From positions 182,912,351 to 182,976,350 of the forward strand of contig NC_133156.1 of assembly GCF_040802235.1 (NCBI RefSeq): a stretch of 64,000 nucleotides of DNA, written 5' to 3'. Position 1 is the first letter of the stretch; every line of letters starts with the position of its first letter. The DNA comes from Manis javanica (Eukaryota > Chordata > Mammalia > Pholidota > Manidae). Position numbers and translations under genes: made by a program. The notes beneath the pieces were generated by a model that saw only the letters and a list, made by a program, of their open reading frames with translations, ran no database searches and was not told the DNA's origin. Below, one piece after another: positions 56,096 through 64,000 of the stretch.

Positions 56096-56965
56096 GGAGG
56101 CTATCTTCACTTGTTTGTGCTCTGAAACAGTTGCATGAGAATTACCTGATTTTTGAAAGTAGATGCTTTGTGGACTATAGACTGGTCTTGCGCCTACTTT
56201 AAGATGCCGTAATCTTAGGGGAAGTGAAGTTTTAATGTAGTGATTTTAGGATAAAACCAGAGCAAAACAATGTAATTACCTAGTGAGAGTTTGTTTTTGT
56301 TTGTTAGTGGCAGTCTTAGTGTCTTTATTATTATAGGCCAGTGCTGAGGTATAACACTTGCCATTTGTGGGTTCAGTAGTCCTTTGTTTTAATATTGAAC
56401 AGATACACAAAATGTGCCTACCAGGGCTCTGCTTTATCCCTACTGAAAGCAAGAAGTAATGTAGTAAAATTCTGTCTAGCTAGAAGCTTCTGAAGAATGG
56501 AGTATTCTGGTTTAATTCTATTAACTTGGAAATATAAAGGTTAAAAAAATCTGAACTTTAATTTCCTGTTGAATCCAGTTCTAAGATGTAGCAAATAATT
56601 CCCCTTTTCTCTTCCAGTAAGTCTGATATATTCAGACCTAGTTGATGTTTTATTACAGAATTGTAAAGTGTTGGAGGCTTATGTTATGAAGATTCTTTTT
56701 TAGAACTTTAGATAGATGTAAGAGGTTGTAAATGTTATTGGATGAAATCAGGCTGCATGGGAACTGATGCCTGTTGAGTATATATATTTCAGACAAAAAT
56801 CTCTGATTGCAGCTTGTTTTCTTAATAAATCATAAGAATAAAGCACATCAGATTGAGGGTAGTAGTTGTGAGATTATATCTTTTCATTGGATGTCTTTAT
56901 TTCATATTGATAGAACATACAGTACCCCTGGCCTTAGACCAAGAAAAAGAAACCCTCCTGCGTAC
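56096..56965. other. No gene or recognised repeat
   Basis: AT-rich unique-looking sequence, compatible with intron. A polypyrimidine-AG at about 56604-56619 is an acceptor-like motif without an open exon after it. Confidence 0.3.
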
Positions 56966-57153
56966 CAGTGGTTCTCAAACTTGAGCACGTTGCAAAATCA
57001 CCTAAAGGGCTTATTACAACACAGATCACTGGACCTCATCCAGAGTTTCTGATTCAGCAATTCTGGGGTGGGGCCTGAGAATTTGCATTTCTAACAAGTT
57101 TCCCAGATGATACTGATGCTGCCGGGCCAGGGACTATATTTTGAGAATCACTG
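56966..57153 (+). mobile_element. MER5A-type hAT MITE
   Basis: Terminal inverted repeats CAGTGGTTCTCAA and TTGAGAATCACTG, with 8-bp flanks CTGCGTAC (56958-56965) and CTGTATAC (57154-57161). Internal 'ggacctcatccagagtttctgattcagcaattctggggtggggcctgagaatttgcatttctaacaagtttcccagatgatactgatgctgc' is characteristic of MER5A. Non-autonomous. Confidence 0.9.
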
Positions 57154-57871
57154 CTGTATACTAACTAATACTGGAAATCTGGTTCTAGAAGAAAGCTGAG
57201 TTTGGTCTGGCAGTATAAGTATACAGGTTATGGAGCAAATCATGAAAGATGCACCCCTCTGCTGTCAGCATACTGTTGGCGTTCAGGTAGTTCATAATAC
57301 ACAGTGACATAACACAATTCTTGTTTCATGATTGTAAGACCTAGACAAATACCAAGTGAGAAATTCCGTTTCATTTACAGGGCTTAAAGACAAAGGGATT
57401 CTGGTTAAATAGGATTTAGTGATTAACACCATAAGAATAAGGGTTATTTATATGTCCCTTTTGTCTCCCCCATCACTTACCTTTTAGCCTTACTTTAGAA
57501 GGGTCCAGTAATTTTTTTAAGTGGGTGAGAACTTTGAGTGCCTATTAAATTTGAAGTTTTTTGTGTTTTTAAAGACATTAGCTATGCTTCATTAAGATTT
57601 TTTTAAACAGTAGCTTTAGAGAGAAGTGAAACTTTTTGACAAAAAAGAAGAAGAAATCACTGGAATTATTTTACCTTATTGGAATGTTGGAGAATATAGT
57701 CTGCCTCATAAACATCAAGCATGCTACAAATTTTCAGTTGTTTTAGTGACTTGTCATTGCATTGTTCAAAGGAATACTAGTAATTCTTGTAATCCCTCTG
57801 AAGATGAAAAATGAAGTTCAAAGCCATAGACATGGCATAGAAGCTGGCCACAGGACAAAGCTATGAAGAAA
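57154..57871. other. No gene or recognised repeat
   Basis: A 62-codon frame at 57626-57814 (plus) encodes an unrecognised peptide. No supporting splice sites or codon bias are evident. Confidence 0.3.
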
Positions 57872-57906
57872 TAGGTAGGTAGGTAGGTAGGTAGGTAGGT
57901 ACATAC

Positions 57907-57960
<54 letters not shown>

Positions 57961-57962
57961 GG
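57872..57962. repeat. (TAGG)n(GATA)n microsatellite
   Basis: About seven TAGG units followed by about fifteen GATA units. Likely polymorphic in length. Confidence 0.95.
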
Positions 57963-58750
57963 CAGACAGACATACATATATATATGCATACACACATACA
58001 TAACACGCATATGTTTTTAAAATTATTATTCAGCTGAAAACAAATATACCTGTGCAAAAACTTAGGCACCATGTAGAATCTTTGAGTTGAAGAGAAGAGA
58101 AACACACTTTTTCATAGAGGAGTTTTGCTTCAACAGGTTTTTCTTGCTTGTCCACTACCTAATTTCTGTTGTTCTACACTAACACCCTCAGTTTTCAAGT
58201 TGACCAGCTGGTCCAGCATTAACTGTTAGAGGAATAACTGGTATTACACACAGTGGATTGGGCCCTGCTTGGAAACATTCCTGTTTTGCTCCCTTACCCC
58301 CTCAGAGAAGAATGTGAGTGAGGAAAAGAAGAGTAGAACTAGATCCTGCAGGTAAGACCCCTGTGGTTCTGAAGCTTAGCTGTTTATCACAAACAAAGCC
58401 CCAAGCTTTCTAAAACAATCTATATTTGGGGCCCCACCCCTAGACCCTCCCAATAATCTTCTAGGATGGAGCCTGGGGGACTGCATTTTCAACAACTTCC
58501 TGAAGCCAGCTAGGTTCTAAATCTCTGACCAGACCAGTGCTGATCCCGAGTGAATTTTCACAAGCCTGTAGTAGAATAAGAAAAATTAGGAGCACATAGT
58601 GTTTCTCATAAAGTTAAATTTATTCAATTTAAAGAATTGTCTTTTGTATTGAATTAGGGCCTTCCTATGACTTTGGTGTTGAAATATCCTTTTATAAAAT
58701 GATGTTAATAAGGGTTTTTACAACTTCCTCTAAAAATGTGATAATATGTT
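57963..58750. other. Mostly unclassified
   Basis: 58370-58540 contains 'ctgtggttctgaagc' and 'ggggccccacccctagaccctcccaataatcttctaggatggagcctggggga', possibly a diverged MER5-like MITE. Nothing else recognised. Confidence 0.3.
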
Positions 58751-58760
58751 GTCCTCATAC

Positions 58761-58968
58761 TTTTTTTTTGTTTAGTGAAGCAAAGTAAAAGTTTTATTTA
58801 CTTTTTTTTTGTTTAGTGAAGCAAAGTAAAAGTTTTATTTAAAGTAACTTAAAGAGAGAAAAAGTGCAGGCAACCTCAAGGAGGAAAGGCACCCTGAAAA
58901 GTTGGAGAAACTGTTTAAGGTTAAAAGATTACGCACTTAGAAAAGGCGGGCAACCCCAGAGGTGTGCT
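58761..58968 (-). mobile_element. Small poly(A)-tailed retroposon with 41-bp tandem duplication
   Basis: A T-run at the left, and on the minus strand AATAAA about 20 nt before it, indicate a polyadenylated RNA copy. Flanking direct repeats GTCCTCATAC (58751-58760) and GTCCTCAGATAC (58969-58980) resemble a target duplication. The first 41 bp are exactly duplicated (58760-58800 and 58801-58841), including the T9 run. The source RNA is not recognised. Confidence 0.55.
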
Positions 58969-58984
58969 GTCCTCAGATACTTTT

Positions 58985-60105
58985 GAAAATTACTGTTCTG
59001 TGAAATCCTAAAGATTGAGTACCTCTGATCTAATCATTCTTGGAAATTGTTTTTAAAATATTTTGAGGTACAAATCTATAAAACCTTTGGCTGGATGAGT
59101 TAAGAATTTTTCTAGTTTTGTAGAACTGCTTTTTCTTTGTTATGCAATTGCACAGTTGTCTGGTGCTGCACCCTCAGTCACACACAGTGATATTTCTGAG
59201 CAGAACAGGAGTATTCACACTAACTGGGATAAATGAAGGCTATCTATAGCTCCATATCAGGGGAGGCCAAGTTTTAGTGTCAACTGAGCTTCAACATGAA
59301 GCATACAGAAAATGGTTAGTTTTTAGAGTTTTTGGATTTTGGCATTGTGCCTAAGGGGTTATAGACCTGTTTGGCGGTTTGCCATCAGATCAGTCTTAGA
59401 CATTTAGAGGACTTTGTTTTGTTATTGAGAAAAATTACATGTATCTCATATGTAATAATTTGCCCATGGGAATGTTTTTGACTAATGTAATCTACTAAAG
59501 ATTTCAGTTCACAATGTTTCCTGTGTTAATAGCATATAATATCTTTCTGGAGCTGAATATGCAAAAGTCAAGATCCCTGTGATGACCACCATTTCATATT
59601 CTTGAGGACAATTGATGGCCTCAATCTGGAGAAATGGAACCTGAGGACAGGTCTGGGGTACGGAAGCTTGTCACCAATGGCAAGTTTTACTTCTACCTTT
59701 GGAAGTGCCTTTAAATGCTTTATGGAGTGCACTTCATGTCTGTTCTGTACATTTCCAATAGGATAATAGTAATATCACAGAACATCCTTGAGGGGTGTTT
59801 CTAAAAGTTTGTGGGTTGCCAATAGTTGTTACATTAAAAATGTAATAAATCATAAATAATAAAGGCATTAATTAATTAGGGAAATTCTTGGTAGTAAATA
59901 AGACACCTCAGATCAATGTATTTATTTGGCCATGGAGTTTTGTTTTTTTTTTTTTGCAAAGAGCATTCACCAATTTGGCAGTTGCTGTTGTAGGAATTCA
60001 GGTAATTGGGATTTGGACTATTCCATGTAGAGTTTGCCACTGTATTAGAGGAATTGTTCTTAGTCTTTCTATAATCAGAGTCACCTGGAGCAGTTAACTA
60101 ACAGA
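58985..60105. other. No gene or recognised repeat
   Basis: AT-rich unique-looking sequence, with a possible MER5-like trace at 60050-60095 ('ttctttctataatcagagtcacctggagc'). Confidence 0.3.
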
Positions 60106-60109
60106 AGTA

Positions 60110-60382
60110 CAAAGACAAATACCATATGATTTTATTTATATGTGGAATCTAAGAAACAAAACAAATGAACAAATAAACTGAAGTAGACTCATAAATGCAC
60201 AGAACAGACTGGTGGTTGCCAGAGGGGAGGGGTGAAAAGGTAAAGGGAGAAAAAATTAGAATGCTTGATATTGTGGTCTGGGTAATGAGTATATACACAT
60301 GCCAGAATTCATCAAGTTGTATACTAGGATTTGTGCATTTCATTGTATTGTAGAGTGTAGGCATTAAGTAAGAATAGAAATA
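60110..60382 (+). mobile_element. L1 3'UTR fragment
   Basis: 'acaaataccatatgattttatttatatgtggaatctaagaaacaaaacaaatgaac', 'agactggtggttgccagaggggagggg' and 'catgccagaattcatcaagttgtatact' form a plus-strand L1 3' end. It supplies the target for the following provirus. Confidence 0.8.
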
Positions 60383-60837
60383 AGTTGGCGTCCTTGGGGC
60401 CTAGAAGCCATTTTCTGGCGTCTTCCAAGAAAAACTGGAACTAGGTAAGGCCTAGAAAAACAAGTTAATCAATCATGGCCCGGTGGTGGTGACCTTTAGT
60501 CAGCTAACCTCAGTCAGTTAATCATACATACCAAGCTTATCTTGCTGAACCACCCTAATAATTGAAGAGTGATTTTATCTTGCTCTTGCTAACCCCCAGG
60601 ATGAGGGGATGTGGCGCCAGCCGAAAAGTTATGTGCTTGTGGAAAAATACTGTCTCTTTGAATATGCTATATAAACCCCTGGCTTTGAGTGCTCGGGGTC
60701 CTTGTTGAAACCCGCTGTGTCGGGCTGACACTTGGACCCCAGCTAGCTGGCTCCTGAATAAAGTCCTCTTGCTTGTTCATCAAGAGACGTCTTCCGTGAG
60801 TGAATTGGGGTGGCGTCCTCCTTTGGGGAATCCAACA
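60383..60837 (+). repeat. 5' LTR (partial boundary certainty)
   Basis: The 3' border is firm: ...TCCAACA then TT and the primer site. The 5' border near 60383 is inferred from the end of L1 homology and from weak inverted similarity of AGTTGGCGTCC to the terminal GGAATCCAACA. TATATAAA at 60669-60676 is the promoter TATA box, and AATAAA at 60757-60762 the poly(A) signal, placing R between about 60695 and 60780. Confidence 0.8.
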
Positions 60838-60839
60838 TT

Positions 60840-60857
60840 TGGGGGCTCGTCCGGGAT
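60840..60857 (+). other. tRNA-Pro primer-binding site
   Basis: TGGGGGCTCGTCCGGGAT, two bases after the LTR end, complementary to the 3' end of tRNA-Pro. Typical of gammaretroviruses. Confidence 0.95.
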
Positions 60858-61312
60858 CGAGCGTTCACCCCGCTTCACTCTTGAAGTCACCCTTGGAGGA
60901 AGAGGTAAGGTTGGTGGCACCTTGGGTTGTCTGTGTTTCGTTTTCTGTCTTTCAGTGCAACCGGTCGTAATTCTGAAGGGGGTACCCTCCGTCTGGCAGC
61001 CGTCTTGATCCCGTAAAGGGTTCGAGACCACGGTCGGTAGACGTACTCCGAGCACCGCAGGCTGCAACCCTGGGGAATGCCTCAGGGAGATTAGAGGGCC
61101 AGGGACGCCTGGTGACCTCTCATCTGTTTTTCTGGCAAGGTGAATCTGATGAGATAGGGTTGATTTTTGGGCGCCAAGAATATCAACCCTCTGATTCCTT
61201 TCGGTTTCTGGTCAAAAATCTGAGGAAAACAAGGAGTGGCCGCCATGTGTCTAATCTGTGTGTGTCTCTGTTTTTTGTGTCTTTCACGTGCCTAATAATT
61301 GTTATACTGACA
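60858..61312 (+). other. Proviral leader with splice donor and upstream Gag extension
   Basis: A donor AGAG|GTAAGG at 60904/60905 is placed as in gammaretroviral leaders, for spliced env mRNA. From an ATG at 61112 the reading frame is open and in phase with gag, adding 67 residues that end in a hydrophobic stretch ([18 protein letters not shown]). This resembles the glyco-Gag extension known from murine-type gammaretroviruses, which there starts at a CUG. Confidence 0.65.
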
Positions 61313-62869
61313 ATGGGACAGACAGTGACGACCCTCCTCAGTCTGACGTTAGATCATTGGACAGAAGTAAGGACGAGGGCACATAATCTGTCAGTAGAAG
61401 TTAAGAAAGGACCATGGCAGACTTTCTGCACCTCCGAGTGGCCCACCTTTGATGTTGGGTGGCCCCCAGAGGGGACCTTTGATCTCTCCATTTTACTAGC
61501 AGTAAAAGCTGTTGTTTTCCAGGATTCACCTCAGGGACACCCGGATCAGCAACCCTACATTGCAGTCTGGCAGGAGTTGGTGGAGAATCCACCGCCCTGG
61601 GTAAAGGCCTGGGTGCAAAAGAAAATGAGCCCTCGGGTCTTAGTTGCCCAGACCCAATCTCAGAGCAAGAAAAAAGAGACCACCAAAGTTCACCCGGACA
61701 CTCAAGATTTACTCATGGTTGATGATCCCCCTCCCTACCCTCCTGCCCCTATGGCCCGCCCCAGCCCCGGCACCCCTGACACCTCCAGTCCCTGGTGCTG
61801 AGGCAGTGGGGCCGGCTCTGGGACCTGCCCAGGGAACTCGGCGCCGCCAAGGGGCTACTTGGAACCCCCGGGTATTTTTCCTCTCCAGTCTTATGGGGCT
61901 CCCATCCTCGGAGAAGAAGGGGACCCACCCTTCCAACCTCTGCAGTATTGGTCGTTTTCCTCCGCCGATTTATATAACTGGAAAGCTAACCACCCTCCTT
62001 TTTCAGAAGAACCACAGAGACTAACTGGGCTGATAGAGTCCCTGATGTTTTCTCACCAGCCCACTTGGGATGACTGTCAACAGCTTTTGCAGGTGCTCTT
62101 CACCACGGAGGAGAGAGAAAGGATCCTCCTGGAGGCACGAAAGAACGTGCCTGGAGCCGACGGACGACCATCACAACTTCCTCATGATATAGAGAGGGGG
62201 TTCCCGCTGACCAGACCCAACTGGGACTTTAATTCTCCAGAAGGTAGGGAGCGACTAACCATCTATCGCCAGGCTCTGGTGGCGGGTCTCTGTGGGGCCG
62301 CAAGGCGCCCCACCAATTTGGCTAAGGTAAGAGAGGTCAGTCAGGGAGCCACTGAGGCACCCGCAGTGTTCTTAGAATGCCTGATGGAAGCCTTTAGGTG
62401 GTACACTCCCTTTGATCCTACTTCTGAAGAGCATAGCGCCTCAGTGGCCCTTGCTTTTATCAGACAATCAGCACCCGATATTAGGAAGAAGCTTCAGAGA
62501 TTAGAGGGTCTCCAAGATTTGTCACTGAAAGATTTAGTAAAAGAGGCTGAAAAAGTTTATCACAAGAGGGAGACTGAGGAAGAAAAGGAGTTGAGGAAGG
62601 AGAAGGAAAGAGAAGGTAAAGAGGAAAAGAGGGACAGGAAGCATGAGAAAAATTTAACAAGGATCTTGGCCGCAGTAGTAGAAGGTAGGGGACGCCCACC
62701 CTCTAGTGGCAGAGCTAGCAAGACAGGGTACCTGGGCAACCGGACCCCTTTAGAGAAGGACCAATGTGCATATTGCAAGGAAAAGGGGCATTGGGCGAAG
62801 GAATGCCCTAAGAAGCCACCGAGGGGACCTCCGAAGAAGGTGTTGTCTCTGCTAGAGGATGAAGATTAA
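61313..62869 (+). pseudogene. gag: gag, interrupted by one stop
   Basis: ATG at 61313 gives MGQTVTT with the myristoylated Gly2. Matrix is followed by a p12-like segment with the late-domain motif PPPY (about 61727-61740). A TGA at 61799-61801 then stops the frame; the same frame is open again from about 61802 through capsid ([15 protein letters not shown] near 61945) to a charged coiled region and one CCHC knuckle [14 protein letters not shown] (62767-62808), ending at TAA 62867-62869. Between about 61745 and 61870 a different frame looks more p12/CA-like, so the stop may reflect paired small indels rather than a single substitution. Gag assembles the core in intact relatives. Confidence 0.9.
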
Positions 62870-63974
62870 GGAAGACGGGGCTCGGAGCCCCTCCCCGAGC
62901 CCAGGGTAACCCTGAAGGTGGAGGGGCGAGTTCTTGGTAGACACCGGTGCTCAACATTCTGTACTGACCCAAGCTAGGGGCCCCCTCTCTGGCAAAAAGT
63001 CTTGGGTGATCAGGGCTACGGGCCAGAAACAATATGCGTGGACTACCCGAAGAACAGTAGACTTAGGAGTGGGACGAGTAAACCACTCATTCCTTGTCAT
63101 ACCGGAATGCCCTACACCCCTGTTAGGAAGAGACATATTGACCAAAGTAGGAGCCCAAATATCCTTTCAAGCTGAAGAAACTCAAGTGACTAATCGAGAA
63201 AAGAAACCTTTGAGCCTAAGTATCCTGACCATAAGTTTAGAGGATGAATACCGCCTTTTTAAGGAACCAGAACCCTCCCGAATTGGTCAGGAGTGGCTTG
63301 ACCAGTTTCCAGGGGCCTGGGCGGAGACGGCGGGTATGGGGCTTGCTGTAAACCAGCCCCCTGTGGTCATAGAACTGAAAGCTTCAGCCTTACCAGTAAC
63401 TGTGAGACAATATCCAATGAGTAAGGAAGCTAAATGTGGAATTAGGCTCCATATCCAGAGGCTCATGGAGCAGGGGATATTAGTAAAATGTAAATCCCCA
63501 TGGAACACTCCCTTGCTGCCCGTAAAGAAAGCGGGAACAGGAGATTATCGACCAGTGAAAGATTTGAGAGAAGTTAATAAGAGGGTACAGGACATTAATC
63601 CCACTGTGTCGAACCCTTATAATCTGCTAAGCTCCCTGGCCCCGAAAAACACCTGGTATACAGTCCTAGATTTAAAAGACACTTTCTTTTGTCTGCACCT
63701 GCACCAGAATAGCCAACTGCTGTTTGCTTTTGAGTGGAAAGATCCCTCCACAGGAATTACTGGGCGATTGACTTGGACTCGTCTGCCACAAGGATTTAAG
63801 AATTCACCCACCCTCTTCAACGAGGCTCTACACCGGGACCTGGCCTTTTACCGAACCTCTAACCCACAGGTAACCTTGTTGCAGTATGTTGATGACCTAT
63901 TAATAGCAGCCCCTACCTGGGAAGCCTGCCAAGAGGCCACTGGAGCCCTTCTGACTGAACTTGCTAAACTCTAG
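62870..63974 (+). pseudogene. pol: pro-pol 5' part (protease and RT), frameshifted
   Basis: After the gag stop the gag frame runs on into protease-like sequence ([14 protein letters not shown], 62885-62926). The active-site [10 protein letters not shown] at 62937-62966 is in the +1 frame, so a one-base indel lies near 62925-62934. Protease continues with [17 protein letters not shown] (63091-63141). RT follows: [44 protein letters not shown] and the catalytic YVDDLLIAA (63888-63914). A TAG at 63972-63974 ends the frame, while the expected continuation (YRASAKKA) is in another phase, so another small indel is close by. RNase H, integrase and env lie outside. Confidence 0.9.
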
Positions 63975-64000
63975 AGTATAGGGCATCTGCCAAAAAGGCA

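Larger units (their letters stand above)
60383..64000 (+). mobile_element. Gammaretrovirus-like ERV, 5' half
   Basis: 5' LTR, tRNA-Pro primer site, leader with splice donor, gag, pro and RT follow in the standard order; the rest lies beyond the window. The coding sequence is mostly open but interrupted by one gag stop, a pro-pol frameshift and a break at 63970. It is much better preserved than the provirus at 32-36 kb, so probably younger. Without the 3' LTR its age cannot be estimated. Confidence 0.92.

Noticed and set aside
57872..57962. Possible CRISPR-like array
   Set aside because: Simple tetranucleotide microsatellite without spacers; eukaryotic context.
57766..58105. Minus-strand frames with IYLS repeats
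   Set aside because: Translation of the GATA microsatellite.
62481..62778. Minus-strand frames within the plus-strand provirus
   Set aside because: Complement of the charged Lys/Glu/Arg-rich region of gag; not genes.

Overview
The window is mammalian nuclear DNA: mostly AT-rich, intron- or intergenic-like sequence, two CpG-island promoters, and many generations of interspersed repeats (MIR, L2, hAT MITEs, MaLR-type LTRs, old L1M and HAL1, young L1, endogenous retroviruses). I found no confident host protein-coding exon. No Alu, B1/B2, CAN-SINE, Bov-tA or other young SINE is visible; the only SINEs I recognise are ancient MIRs. L1 elements with a monomeric 5'UTR and an ERV-derived tail, together with the lack of young SINEs, fit a laurasiatherian such as a pangolin. 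That species guess is from memory and unverified.

Layout. 1-8.3 kb: the 3' end of an ERV-derived, poly(A)-tailed retroposon, an old LTR split by a truncated L1, a HAL1 remnant and old L1M pieces, then a 1.06-kb segment between two ~340-bp direct repeats. 8.3-9.1 kb: a CpG island with divergent splice donors, a probable bidirectional promoter. 9.1-32 kb: old L1M, L2, MIR, MLT-type LTRs and a hAT MITE, plus an unclassified block at 24.4-28.0 kb. 32.0-36.0 kb: a minus-strand class I provirus with both LTRs, a 5-bp target duplication, a tRNA-His-type primer site, and a deletion joining reverse transcriptase to env TM. 36.9-38.1 kb: a second CpG island with a dense CCAAT cluster and a good plus-strand first-exon donor. 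38-46 kb: sparse old repeats and one 5'-truncated L1.

46.6-55.9 kb is one ~9.3-kb insertion bounded by a 16-17 bp target duplication that splits an ancient L1. On the minus strand it reads: L1 5'UTR of ~210-bp monomers, ORF1, ORF2 (endonuclease, RT, Cys-rich end), L1 3'UTR and A-tract, a short spacer, an A-run, then a retroviral segment (probable integrase C-terminus, env TM, polypurine tract, LTR to its poly(A) site) whose LTR part is present twice in tandem. The same retroviral tail with its own poly(A) occurs alone at 1-213. This L1/ERV composite is the most interesting object here. Both L1 ORFs carry stops or frameshifts, so this copy is not autonomous.

56-60.4 kb holds a MER5A-like MITE, a GATA microsatellite, a small retroposon with a 41-bp tandem duplication, and an L1 3' end. 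60.4-64.0 kb holds the 5' half of a plus-strand gammaretrovirus-like provirus (LTR, tRNA-Pro primer site, leader with a glyco-Gag-like extension, gag, pro, RT). It is younger-looking than the 32-36 kb provirus but broken by a gag stop and frameshifts, and runs off the window end.
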